A DNA stretch of 41,128 bases. Source: Pelagicoccus mobilis (lineage in GTDB: Bacteria > Verrucomicrobiota > Verrucomicrobiia > Opitutales > Opitutaceae). A program made the position numbers and the translations under genes. The DNA lies in NCBI RefSeq assembly GCF_016595505.1, contig NZ_JAENIL010000057.1, positions 1-41,128 of the forward strand, written 5' to 3'. This document shows, piece by piece, positions 8,706 to 17,302 of this stretch (positions are counted from its first letter, which is position 1; each line of letters begins with the position of its first letter). Below the pieces are notes generated by a model. That model was given only the letters and a program-made list of their open reading frames with translations, was not told the DNA's origin and made no database searches.

Positions 8706-10181
8706 TCAGAGCTTAGGTGGCTGCCGTTTCTTTAGGCTTGGCCAGACGACTAGGCTGATCGCCAGAAGTATTAGAACAAGCGATACGGGCCGCGTTATGA
8801 GTGGTGCCCAGCTCCCGTTGGTGGCCATGAGACCGGCGCCTAGATTCTCTTCGGCGATTGGGCCTAGAACGAATCCGATTACGAATGGGGCAAGGCCAAG
8901 CCCGAGTTTGCGCATGCCCAGTCCGAGTATGCCAAAGGCCAGCATGACGAATACGTCGAACATGCGATTGGCTAGGCTGTAAGAGCCTATGATGCAAAAA
9001 ACCATGATTCCTGAGGTTAGCAGGTATCTGGGAATACTCGCTAGTCTCGTTAGCGACGGGGAAATTATTAGCATGAACACAAACATGAACACATTTGCTA
9101 CGAGACAGGCTCCGATGATGGAGGAAACTGCGAGTGGATCGCTATTCATGAGCAGTGGGCCCGGTTGTAGCCCATGAATGATCATTGCACCGATCAGAAT
9201 GGCATCAACGACGGAGGCCGGGATTCCGAGGGAGAGTAGCGGAATCAGTGCCCCAGCGACTGTGGCGTTGTTGGCTGATTCAGAGGCGACGATGCCGTCT
9301 TCTGATCCGTTACCAAACTCTTCTGGGCTTTTAGAGAATTTTTTTGCGGCGGTGTAGGCGGTGACGGATCCGATGCTTGCTCCGATTCCAGGGAGAACTC
9401 CAATCCAGGTTCCGATCACCGAGGATCGGATTAGATTAACCGCTTGGTTCTTGTAGTCTCTCAAGGACATCAGCATGCCGTGGCGCCCAGTGTGGGTTGC
9501 TTGCGGAGTGGCGTTCTTTTTCGAAATCAAGATGAAGACTTCGCTCAAGGCGTAAAGTCCGATCAAGGTCGGTAGCAATTTGAAACCGTCGTCTAATTGT
9601 GAATACCCGAAAGTGAAGCGTACATCTCCAGTGACGGGTGAAGTGCCGGGCATTGACGCGAGAATCCCCAGTACGCCGGATGCAATTCCGGTTAGTACCG
9701 ACTTTTCAACCAAAGCGATGATCGCTAAGGCGGTCAGGGTTAGCGAAAAATAGTCAAATGGGCCGAGCGTGTGGGCGACGGCGGCGAGAGGGGCAGCTAG
9801 CGTTGCCAGAAAGATCCAAGAAATGATCCCTCCAACAAAAGACGCGCATATTCCCAACCCAAGCGCTCGGGCTGGCTTGCCGGCTTGCGCCATCGGATAG
9901 CCGTCAAGGGTCGTGATGATGGAAGAGGGAGTGCCCGGCATTTTTAGCAAGGTAGCAGTTACGAGCCCTCCGCTGATCGAGCCGACATACATTGAGACCA
10001 TGAGAACCAGCGCGTCTGTCCCTTGCATGGAGAAGGTCAATGGAAGCGAGAGCGCTATCAGCATGCCGCCCGTTAGGCCTGGTATCGCTCCGACCAAAAT
10101 GCCGGAGAGCGTGCCGAGGGCGATGAGGAAAAGCGGCCACGGCGAGCACAGGTAGTTAAGGGTAGGTATTATGAGGTCCAT
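8706..10181 (-). CDS. tctA: tripartite tricarboxylate transporter, large permease TctA
   Basis: A 491-residue inner-membrane protein with about 12 hydrophobic segments. It is the large permease of the TTT family, which imports citrate-like, dicarboxylate or other acidic solutes with H+ or Na+. Hallmarks are GAIPGLTGGM near residue 32 and LLKMPGTPSS near residue 78, plus the internally repeated VLPGIGAS and ESANNATVAGALIPLLSLGIPAS regions. It follows the fused TctC-TctB gene by 21 bases, which implies one transcript. The solute cannot be read from sequence. In this setting an acidic sugar or a sugar breakdown product is a reasonable guess (inference). Confidence 0.93.
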   Translation of the reverse strand: MDLIIPTLNYLCSPWPLFLIALGTLSGILVGAIPGLTGGMLIALSLPLTFSMQGTDALVLMVSMYVGSISGGLVTATLLKMPGTPSSIITTLDGYPMAQAGKPARALGLGICASFVGGIISWIFLATLAAPLAAVAHTLGPFDYFSLTLTALAIIALVEKSVLTGIASGVLGILASMPGTSPVTGDVRFTFGYSQLDDGFKLLPTLIGLYALSEVFILISKKNATPQATHTGRHGMLMSLRDYKNQAVNLIRSSVIGTWIGVLPGIGASIGSVTAYTAAKKFSKSPEEFGNGSEDGIVASESANNATVAGALIPLLSLGIPASVVDAILIGAMIIHGLQPGPLLMNSDPLAVSSIIGACLVANVFMFVFMLIISPSLTRLASIPRYLLTSGIMVFCIIGSYSLANRMFDVFVMLAFGILGLGMRKLGLGLAPFVIGFVLGPIAEENLGAGLMATNGSWAPLITRPVSLVLILLAISLVVWPSLKKRQPPKL

Positions 10182-10202
10182 CTTTGCTGTTGTGTCGCTA
10201 CT

Positions 10203-11525
10203 TCAGCGGGGAAGGTCGATGGTGAGCACCTGAGTAAACAAGTAGTATAGCCCGAATCCCATCGTCGCTGCGAAGGGAATGGATCGGATGATGATTGGTA
10301 GTGAAAAACCTCCTACGATGACGCAAAGAGTGAAAGCGTACAACGTTGTCGCAATGGCGTAGCCGCTAAGCTCGAGCGCGATGGTAGACGCATAGAAAAA
10401 GGTGAGGGCGATGCAGAGTGGAAGTTTGAGGTTTTTTGACTCCGTCGAATACCATCCTGCGGACAGGGCTTGTCGATTTCTCACAACGACTGCTGTAAGG
10501 AGAGCCGCGGCAAGGCCGAGCACCCAAAGCTCGAAGCGGGGTACGGCATCAGTTTTAGCAATACTTACATTGGAGATGGCTGCATCGCGACGTGCAATTT
10601 CTTGGTCGAGGTTGTCTCGCATTAAGACGCTAGGAGAAATGGCGGAGGCATCTAGCTTTTCACGGACATATTCTGTAGCCATCGCTTTAGCTAGGACTGC
10701 TGCAATCGTGTCTATATGTTCTTGGGGAGTTCCTTTCGGAGCCCACCAGAAGTTTCTGATTCCTGCGTTTAGGTCGAAACCTTGTTCTTTGGCGGTTGGC
10801 ACGGATGGAATGTTGGGGTGTCGTTTCTCGCTGAATACGGCTAGAGCCTTTATTCCAGTGGATTCGTAACGGAGATATTCTTCGACTGAAAAAGGTGAAA
10901 GATCGATATGCCCTCCGTTTAAGGCTACGATTCGCTGCGAGCCGCTTCCTGCTTGGGTGTATCGAAATTTGGCCGTACCATGCTCCTCTTCTAGGAGGAG
11001 TCCCATGATATGCGTGGGGGAGCCGATGGCGGTGCCGTAAACGAGTTCATCAGGTTTTTGGGATGCGTATTCAACAAGCTCCGACAAGCTGTTGAACGGA
11101 GAGTCCTCTTGCACAGTGAGTACTAAGTCGACTTCTCCTGTGGCTGCGATCGGAGCAAATGCTTCGGCGCCGTAGGAAGTTAGTCCAGTATGCTTAGCGG
11201 TAAAGATCGCATCGTGAAGCATCATGATCGTGTAGCCATCTGGGCGAGCGTTTTTGACGCGTCGAGAACCGATGGTCCCGCTTGCTCCATTGACGTTGAT
11301 GACGACGATAGGTTGCTGGAGGAGATTCTCCTCTCGAATCGCTTGCACTATGATCCGTGCGAAGGTGTCGCTTCCGCCTCCTGCGGAGAAAGGGATGATC
11401 AATTTGACTGGGCGTACGGGAAAGGCCTCTTTCGCAAGCGATACGGACGAGACTAAGAGACCCAACAGTAGGCAGACTGCACGAGCGAGGAGTACGCGTG
11501 CTAATTTGGTAGGGGTAGATGGCAC
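10203..11525 (-). CDS. TctC-TctB fusion: substrate-binding protein joined to small permease subunit
   Basis: A 440-residue protein in one uninterrupted frame, starting at GTG. Residues 1-32 are a signal sequence or anchor. Residues 33-about 318 form a Bug/TctC periplasmic binding protein (FPVRPVKLIIPFSAGGGSDT, NGASGTIGSRRV, ARPDGYTI). Residues 331-434 hold four hydrophobic segments (about 331-348, 368-386, 388-406, 412-434) and end YLFTQVLTIDLPR, as TctB subunits do. In known TTT systems the binding protein and TctB are separate genes. Here the binding protein is tied to the membrane through its C-terminus, so it could not diffuse or serve several permeases. The gene lies directly upstream of tctA, completing a two-gene transporter. 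It is 189 bases downstream of the TonB receptor gene, with a terminator between them, so it probably has its own promoter at 11526-11650. Confidence 0.88.
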   Translation of the reverse strand: MPSTPTKLARVLLARAVCLLLGLLVSSVSLAKEAFPVRPVKLIIPFSAGGGSDTFARIIVQAIREENLLQQPIVVINVNGASGTIGSRRVKNARPDGYTIMMLHDAIFTAKHTGLTSYGAEAFAPIAATGEVDLVLTVQEDSPFNSLSELVEYASQKPDELVYGTAIGSPTHIMGLLLEEEHGTAKFRYTQAGSGSQRIVALNGGHIDLSPFSVEEYLRYESTGIKALAVFSEKRHPNIPSVPTAKEQGFDLNAGIRNFWWAPKGTPQEHIDTIAAVLAKAMATEYVREKLDASAISPSVLMRDNLDQEIARRDAAISNVSIAKTDAVPRFELWVLGLAAALLTAVVVRNRQALSAGWYSTESKNLKLPLCIALTFFYASTIALELSGYAIATTLYAFTLCVIVGGFSLPIIIRSIPFAATMGFGLYYLFTQVLTIDLPR

Positions 11526-11653
11526 GTATTAGGTGGATTAGGAAACGGTGTATTCAGAAATGGGTAGATCTACTTTTAACGCAAAAGGAAACTGTATCTA
11601 TTTTGCGGATTCGTTCCGTGCGTTCGCGATTGGCGTTCTGACGTATGTTGTAC

Positions 11654-11685
11654 AAAAAACGGTGCGACCCGAAGTCGCACCGTTT
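11654..11685 (-). terminator. rho-independent terminator of the TonB receptor gene
   Basis: A perfect 12-base stem, AAACGGTGCGAC (11657-11668) with GTCGCACCGTTT (11674-11685), and a 5-base loop. Read on the minus strand it is followed by T-rich sequence (TTTTTTG), 30 bases after the receptor stop codon. It separates the receptor from the TctC-TctB gene downstream. Confidence 0.85.
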
Positions 11686-11714
11686 GGGGGTAGGGGAATT
11701 AAAGCAATAGACGC

Positions 11715-14708
11715 TTAGAAACGGAACGCTGCACGAAGCTTAATGTCGCGTCGTTTCGGTAAGATGTAGTTTCTCACGTAGTAGTTGCCGTCAGCCGCTT
11801 GGGCTGTGTCAACCTGGTTGATTGAAATCTCGTCTTCGTCGAAGAGGTTGCGGATATTGAGCTGTAGATCGAGTGTGTATCTTTCGAACTTCTTGGTCCA
11901 GCCTATGACCGTGTCGAAGTAGAGCGAATCGTTGTGCTCCAAGACTCCAAGGTCAGGATGAACCTGGATGCGACCACTTGCGTAGCGAGCTCCACCGCCT
12001 ATGCGAAGGTTGTTGAATCGACCTTCTCTGAAGGTGTAGTTGGTGAAGAAATTCGCTTTCTTTTGGCGTTGGCCCGGTTTGATGCCACCTGCGAGAGCTT
12101 GTCGCGCTTGCGCGGCGTTCTCGATGTACGCGATTCCGTCAGCAACTGTGGCGCCTTCATTCAGGTCACCAATTGGATCGATCATGACCTCGCTGGCGAA
12201 TTGCTGAAAAAAGGACTTTCCGGTACTGCCTTCCCACCATGGAGTAAACTCGTGGAAGGTATCTGTTATGGATACGTCCGTGTAGGAGTAGTTGAAGGTG
12301 GCTCTCCAGCTTGGGGTAAGATTACCGATCGCGGTAAACTCATATCCCTCTGAGCCGCCTGAGGTGGTTCCTACTTCTGCGGTTGTTCGTTGGGACTGGT
12401 TAGTTGCTTCGGTGATGAGGCCCAGGTCTTCCAATTCGTCGTAAAGGTTGTTTACACCGCTGATCGGATTGCCGTCGACCCATTGCAGGAATGAAGTGGT
12501 GTTGTTGGAAGACGTTTCAAACATCGCTGCCTTGAGGAAGAAACGCCCCTCTAGAAGCGACGCGGAGATACCGAAGTCCTCGGACTTACCGCTAGGGACG
12601 GGATTGATTCCTCCTTGTTCGCCTGGAGCACCGAAGATGTCTTTGTCGGAATAGTCGGAGATCCCGGCATTCGTGGAGGAGTTATAGATGAGTGAGATCT
12701 GGTCGGTTAGGTGATAGACAGCTCCGTAAGACTCGGTCTCGCCAGTGAACTCCTGTACGAGAGCGTTTTCTCGGTCGATGATGTTGCGTTGACCGTCAGT
12801 TGGATCGACCAATCCATTTCCGTTGGGCGAAAAGAGATAGAAGTCATCCTCACGTAGTCCGTAAGTAACTACGAGCTTGTTATCGAGGAAGAAGCTTTGA
12901 CCGGCGATCATTTTGGCATCGATTGTCGACTCTTCGTCTTTGACGCGATTTGTGATCCAATCTGAAACGATTTCTACAGGAGTGTTGGGATCGACCTCAG
13001 GGAAGTCGCTGGAGTAACGTAGAGCGCTGAAGGGAACTGTCATTGAGAGGGACTCGCCATTCCAGTCGGAGCCGAAGCCGACTCCGGGAACGGAGCCGAC
13101 ACGCCAGTCGCTCACGTCGGTCGGGTACTCGAGATAGTGACGGATCTTCACTTGGTTTTGTCCACCCCATGCCGTTTTGGTGAAAGGGCCGCCTCTGTAG
13201 TCGTTTGCCTGAGACGGGTTTACCCAAGAGTGCATTTGTGAGTTTCGCTGAAAACCACTTTCGCGACTCTGTACCATTCCGGCGAGTCTGTGCTTTCCGA
13301 GCCATCCATCGGTGTCGATTTCGTGCGACAGAGTCGCCCTCAGGTAATCTTCGGTGAATAGTCGAGTATCACGTTCGAGACGGGTTTCGAAAAACAGTTC
13401 GCCTGCCCATGGGTTCGGGCTGCCATCCGCTAGGGTCGGGTTGGGGTCGCCCTGAAGATCGACACCACCACCCATTCGGTGGCTAAAGCGATCGACTTCG
13501 TATTTCGCCCAAGCCAATTCAAGGAACGTATTTTCACCGAATTGCTGGTTTATGGTCGCCGTCATGTTGGTGATGTCTCGCGACCCTCTCATTGAGAGTG
13601 GACCGGAGAGTGAAGCGTAGACGGGGACTTCGAGCGTTCCGACTCCTGAAGGGTCTGACAGGAGGTTGTTGTCGAAAGTGAAGTGGTTGTCACGGAATCC
13701 GGCATCGGAGATACTCGTTTTGGCGAGTCCTGAGTGGTTGGCGACCATGCCGGTGCCATTGTCGATATAAACGTAGTGACCAGCGCCGCTGTTTGAGCCG
13801 ATCAGGCCTTCTGCAGACCCGGCATGCGAAGTTGTAAGTGGGCGCCCTGCGGCCAACCACACCGATGCTCTATCCTGAGGCCCGAATGGTTGTGTTGGAG
13901 AGTCAATTACGTCGCCGTATTCATACTCGAAGTCGATGGTTGTCTTTTCGAATGGGCGATACTTGACCGACATGTGGTAGCGATCGTCTCTACGCGAAAC
14001 CCAAGGACGTTTGTTTTCTCCATTTTCGTTATGAAGCAAGTTGAAGCGAACGCCGAGTTTGTCCTCGATCAGGACCTTATTGAAATCGAGACTGGTACGA
14101 AAGCGATCAGCGTCGCCTACTGTTACGTTCAAAGTTGTGAAATTGTCGGCGAGGATCGGCTTCTTTGTGCTGGAGTTTATGAGGCCTCCGGCCTTGGCGA
14201 TTCCGAACAGAATAGAGTTTGGGCCGCGGGATTCGTCAACGCGTTCAATGTTGTAGATATCTTGGTCCCATTCGTAGGCAAAGAAGTTGCGGGCTTGGTC
14301 CGCATTCAGTCCGCGGATACGATAGCGCGCGTCAAAGGCGGTGCCCTGGTTCGCCCCGAAATCGCCTTCGTCCTGAGACATCTCAGGAGTCATATTGACT
14401 GAATATTCGAGCGTTTCCTCAAGGCTGTCTGCTCCAATGTCCTCCATGAATTCCTTCGTATAGACGGTCAGCGGAGTAGGTGTGTCTTTCAGGCGACTGT
14501 TCATTCGACTGCCCGCAAGTGTATTTTGTGCAGCGTATCCGACATCGTCTGAGCCATCTACCTCGAAGGGAGATAATTCGTAGACTTGTTCGTCGTCTTG
14601 GGAGTAAGTTGAAGTTGTCGCTGCAAGAGCGAGCAGTGAAGGTGTAGCCACGCGTAGTGAGTTGCGTACTACAAGATTTAGGTAGGTGGGTGTGTCTCCT
14701 GTGTTCAT
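11715..14708 (-). CDS. TonB-dependent outer-membrane receptor
   Basis: A 997-residue receptor (from ATG 14708) that imports a large ligand, probably an oligosaccharide, across the outer membrane using TonB energy. After a signal peptide it has the ELSPFEVDGSDDVGYAA segment, a plug domain (TPLTVYTKEFMEDIGA, then RIRGLNADQARN, then RVDESRGPNSILFGIAKAGG), and a long beta-barrel ending RRDIKLRAAFRF with terminal Phe. A longer reading from 14768 would add 20 residues before the signal peptide and is less likely. No SusD-like partner is adjacent. It is divergent from a LacI-family regulator gene, whose likely operators lie between them. The TctCB-TctA transporter follows downstream, which suggests a shared uptake path. 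Confidence 0.92.
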   Translation of the reverse strand: MNTGDTPTYLNLVVRNSLRVATPSLLALAATTSTYSQDDEQVYELSPFEVDGSDDVGYAAQNTLAGSRMNSRLKDTPTPLTVYTKEFMEDIGADSLEETLEYSVNMTPEMSQDEGDFGANQGTAFDARYRIRGLNADQARNFFAYEWDQDIYNIERVDESRGPNSILFGIAKAGGLINSSTKKPILADNFTTLNVTVGDADRFRTSLDFNKVLIEDKLGVRFNLLHNENGENKRPWVSRRDDRYHMSVKYRPFEKTTIDFEYEYGDVIDSPTQPFGPQDRASVWLAAGRPLTTSHAGSAEGLIGSNSGAGHYVYIDNGTGMVANHSGLAKTSISDAGFRDNHFTFDNNLLSDPSGVGTLEVPVYASLSGPLSMRGSRDITNMTATINQQFGENTFLELAWAKYEVDRFSHRMGGGVDLQGDPNPTLADGSPNPWAGELFFETRLERDTRLFTEDYLRATLSHEIDTDGWLGKHRLAGMVQSRESGFQRNSQMHSWVNPSQANDYRGGPFTKTAWGGQNQVKIRHYLEYPTDVSDWRVGSVPGVGFGSDWNGESLSMTVPFSALRYSSDFPEVDPNTPVEIVSDWITNRVKDEESTIDAKMIAGQSFFLDNKLVVTYGLREDDFYLFSPNGNGLVDPTDGQRNIIDRENALVQEFTGETESYGAVYHLTDQISLIYNSSTNAGISDYSDKDIFGAPGEQGGINPVPSGKSEDFGISASLLEGRFFLKAAMFETSSNNTTSFLQWVDGNPISGVNNLYDELEDLGLITEATNQSQRTTAEVGTTSGGSEGYEFTAIGNLTPSWRATFNYSYTDVSITDTFHEFTPWWEGSTGKSFFQQFASEVMIDPIGDLNEGATVADGIAYIENAAQARQALAGGIKPGQRQKKANFFTNYTFREGRFNNLRIGGGARYASGRIQVHPDLGVLEHNDSLYFDTVIGWTKKFERYTLDLQLNIRNLFDEDEISINQVDTAQAADGNYYVRNYILPKRRDIKLRAAFRF

Positions 14709-14923
14709 CTTGGGTATGTAGTGTTTCAAGAAACAGTCATCTCCTGTGCCCAGAAACGCATGGCTCATGCGGCGGGGAACGAAACATCAAACGGGGGCTT
14801 GAGAGTCGAAAGCTCCAGCAGGCAATACAGGGGTAGATTTGCTTTACTTGAGCGGTCAGGGTGGGGCTGTTGTAGGTGTTTTCTAAAAGAGGAATCTTCG
14901 GTCGATCTCGCAAATTCCCAGTC

Positions 14924-14939
14924 ATGTAACCCGTAACAT
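14924..14939. promoter_or_regulatory. operator-like site 1 for the LacI-family regulator
   Basis: ATGTAACCCGTAACAT is an imperfect dyad (ATGTNACNNGTNACAT) and matches site 2 (15055-15070) at 14 of 16 positions in the same orientation. It lies 215 bases upstream of the receptor start, in the divergent region with the LacI gene. Two matching dyads in such a region are what a local LacI-type regulator would use; the pairing is inferred. Confidence 0.5.
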
Positions 14940-14984
14940 TAAGACTGGCGGGCAAATGGGCTTGTGGCACATGACTTTAGCTAC

Positions 14985-15001
14985 GTTACGAAGAACGTAA
15001 C
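14985..15001. promoter_or_regulatory. inverted repeat GTTACG-N5-CGTAAC
   Basis: Perfect 6-base arms GTTACG/CGTAAC around AAGAA, midway between the two operator-like sites. It shares the GTAAC core with them but has different spacing. It could be a third site of the same regulator or another factor's site. Confidence 0.35.
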
Positions 15002-15027
15002 TTATTCCCTGCGAATTCGACGGGAGT

Positions 15028-15056
15028 TTGACACCCCTCCCCCTTTTGAGCTTTAT
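15028..15056 (+). promoter_or_regulatory. candidate promoter of the LacI-family gene
   Basis: TTGACA (15028-15033), then a 17-base spacer and CTTTAT (15051-15056), a weak -10. Operator-like site 2 starts inside the -10, as expected for autorepression. The remainder of the 376-base divergent region (14709-15084) holds the operator-like sites and no gene. Confidence 0.45.
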
Positions 15057-15070
15057 GTAACTCGTACCAT
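15055..15070. promoter_or_regulatory. operator-like site 2 for the LacI-family regulator
   Basis: ATGTAACTCGTACCAT, the second copy of ATGTNACNNGTNMCAT, 15 bases before the regulator start and overlapping the -10. Its flanks TTTATG/CATAAA (15052-15073) extend the symmetry. Confidence 0.5.
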
Positions 15071-15084
15071 AAATATCTGTTTCC

Positions 15085-16101
15085 ATGCCTCGCCCCACCA
15101 TGCAAACCATCGCGGACCGAGTCGGTGTTTCCAAGACGACCGTAAGCCGCGTACTTCGGAATCACCCGAATCACAATAGGGAAACGCGCAAGCGGATATT
15201 GGACGTAGCGGAAGAGCTAGGGTATCGTCCAAACCCTTTGGTTTCAGCTTTGATGACTGATCTGGGGCATCATCGCGGTGGGAAAAAGGAGCAGGCGTTA
15301 GCTCTGGGATTGATCCATTGTCTGCCTTACAAGAAGAAGCTGGCGATTCAGATGATCGAGCTACGCGAGAGCTTGCGCGAACAGGCGGGGAAACAAGGGT
15401 ATGACCTGGAAGAGTTCTACTTGAATGAGCCAGGGATGACGCCCAAGCGGTTGATCGAGATCATCAACGCAAGAGGGATCCAAGGAGTTATTTTCGAGCA
15501 TTTCTGGGTTCCGGTGAAGCGACTGGATGTTGACTTGTCGAACTTGTCTGCGGTGGCGATTGGTCGTTCTATGATGAATCCTAGTCTTCATCGCATTGAT
15601 ACCGACCACTACCAAGCGATGGCGATCGCTGCCGAAAAGCTGCTGGAGAGAGGGTATCGACGTATAGGACTCGTGAATACTCTGCCGACAGAGTCGATTA
15701 TTGGATACCGGCGTGAAGCGGCTTTCAAGCAAGTGGCGTCACTGTATCCGTCGATCGATTCCGCCAGCATTTATACACCAAGAACGATCTCGGAACTTGA
15801 GGAAGGTTTTCAAGCATGGTTTGAGAAGCACAAGCCGCAAGTGGTGGCTTCGCAGCATATGCAGTTGTATCGCACCATGAAGAAGATCGGCCTACGAGTT
15901 CCAGAGGATGTGGGATTCGTGCACCTAGACATGCAAAAAGACTTGGATGGATTTGCTGGTCTGGTGGCTAACTGGGGAGAAAAAGGAAGAATTGCAGCGA
16001 ATCAGCTGATCGACCAAATGAACCGGAACGAGCGAGGAGTTCCGTCACAGAACCACATCACGGTTGTTGAAGCGCGTTGGGTGGATGGTCCGAGTATTTG
16101 A
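15085..16101 (+). CDS. LacI-family transcriptional regulator
   Basis: A 338-residue DNA-binding repressor or activator. The N-terminal helix-turn-helix reads MQTIADRVGVSKTTVSRVLR with hinge helix ELGYRPNPLVSALM, followed by a periplasmic-binding-like sensor domain (about 70-335) with GVIFEHFW, IDTDHYQAMAIAAEKLLERGYRRIGLV and EDVGFVHLD. It would bind a sugar or sugar derivative in the cytoplasm. It is divergent from the TonB receptor, and two near-identical dyads lie in the shared 376-base upstream region, one over its own promoter. It therefore likely controls itself and the receptor, and possibly tctCB-tctA (inference). It is convergent with the GH43-like gene, 18 bases away. Confidence 0.92.
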   Translation: MPRPTMQTIADRVGVSKTTVSRVLRNHPNHNRETRKRILDVAEELGYRPNPLVSALMTDLGHHRGGKKEQALALGLIHCLPYKKKLAIQMIELRESLREQAGKQGYDLEEFYLNEPGMTPKRLIEIINARGIQGVIFEHFWVPVKRLDVDLSNLSAVAIGRSMMNPSLHRIDTDHYQAMAIAAEKLLERGYRRIGLVNTLPTESIIGYRREAAFKQVASLYPSIDSASIYTPRTISELEEGFQAWFEKHKPQVVASQHMQLYRTMKKIGLRVPEDVGFVHLDMQKDLDGFAGLVANWGEKGRIAANQLIDQMNRNERGVPSQNHITVVEARWVDGPSI

Positions 16102-16119
16102 GAGAGGCGTGTTTTGGTT

Positions 16120-17262
16120 CTAATTGAAGGCTTGGACTTCGTCCGGGCCAGGATTTGCGTAGGCTGGGTCTTTCGCTCGAATGTAGATATCTCCGTCTTT
16201 TTGGATACGTACCTCGAGTGGGACAATTGTTGTGCCGCGTTGGTTGATGGTTTGGGCGGTTTCGCTTAGGTCGCGGGTTTCGATGCCTTCGCGCTCGAGG
16301 GGAGGGACGTTGCCATTGAAGAAGGCGGTGCACCACCATTTGCCGTCGCGAGTTTGAAATGGAGTGCCGTGACCGAGGAAGCGTCCAGCGAATTTACGGG
16401 GACCATAGGTGCCATCGATTTTATCTGAGGTGCAGTAGTAGAGATTGTAAGAGCCCTGACGGCCGAGATCGGTTGACCAAGCAGTACCGAGGTGCACGTA
16501 CTTGTCGCCAATCTTCATCATGGTGGCTCCTTCGTGCCCAATGCGACGGATGGTCTTGGAGGGATCCTTGGGATCTGGACGCGTACTGGAAGGGTCGATA
16601 CGTTTTGGTTTGGCTGTGAATTTGGAGAGGTCGTCGCTCAAAGGTGCGAGTCGGGTGTTGGCCCAGAGCATCCACCAAGTGTCTCCATCTTTGAAGAGGG
16701 ATGGGTCATGTTTGCGGCCGAGAGTTTCGGGAGTCATGGCATGTGTCCAGGGACCTTTGAGCTCTGCTCCTTCTGTGAGAGAGAAATTTGCTTTGCCTCC
16801 GGGGCAATGAACCAGTGCCCAACGGCTGCCTAGCCAGTGTACTTCAGGAGCCCAAACGAGATTGCCCGGTTCTTCGTGCATGCTGTCCTGCAAGGTGAAT
16901 GGGGTGCCGAGGTAGTCCCAATCGATGAGGTCCTTACTTTTCCAGACCTGTACGGTGTTGCCGACTGCGGAGGTATCCCAGAGTCCTATGTTGTAAGGAT
17001 CGGTCTCCTCGCGAGGATCATCAGCGTTGATGGTTGTACCGGTGAGGTAGTAGTAATCGTCGGGACCCAAAGTGATGTACGGGTCGCGTATCCAACCTTG
17101 TTTGATGTAGAGTGCTCGGTCGTGTGACTTGAGTCCTGCTTCGATCACCTCGCGGGGCATGGCGGGCTCAACTCCAGGTGGTAAGGTTGTATCCTCAGCT
17201 GCGAAAATGCTGGCAATTGCCAGATGAGTGATTGCAAGGGCGTTTAATAGGGGCTTAGTCAT
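16120..17262 (-). CDS. glycoside hydrolase, GH43-like five-bladed propeller
   Basis: A 380-residue secreted enzyme (signal peptide about 1-22) with the GH43 clan layout: catalytic base D60 in IRDPYITLG, a WAPEVHWL blade near 137, pKa-tuning D186 in KHDPSLF, and likely acid E244 in GHEGATMM. GH43 enzymes cleave arabinosides, xylosides or galactosides, and related GH117 enzymes act on anhydrogalactose; I cannot choose between them. ATG 17262 is preferred because it begins the signal peptide; an upstream in-frame ATG at 17370 overlaps the sulfatase gene. It lies 40 bases after a sulfatase gene on the same strand, as the last gene of a three-gene run. Confidence 0.82.
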   Translation of the reverse strand: MTKPLLNALAITHLAIASIFAAEDTTLPPGVEPAMPREVIEAGLKSHDRALYIKQGWIRDPYITLGPDDYYYLTGTTINADDPREETDPYNIGLWDTSAVGNTVQVWKSKDLIDWDYLGTPFTLQDSMHEEPGNLVWAPEVHWLGSRWALVHCPGGKANFSLTEGAELKGPWTHAMTPETLGRKHDPSLFKDGDTWWMLWANTRLAPLSDDLSKFTAKPKRIDPSSTRPDPKDPSKTIRRIGHEGATMMKIGDKYVHLGTAWSTDLGRQGSYNLYYCTSDKIDGTYGPRKFAGRFLGHGTPFQTRDGKWWCTAFFNGNVPPLEREGIETRDLSETAQTINQRGTTIVPLEVRIQKDGDIYIRAKDPAYANPGPDEVQAFN

Positions 17263-17302
17263 TCTTTTTTTAGTGTAGTTGAGGGTACAATACGATTGCA
17301 CT

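Noticed and set aside
10490-10560. Separate tctC and tctB genes with a missed stop
   Set aside because: No stop or restart is present between the two parts; the linker is read through in frame.
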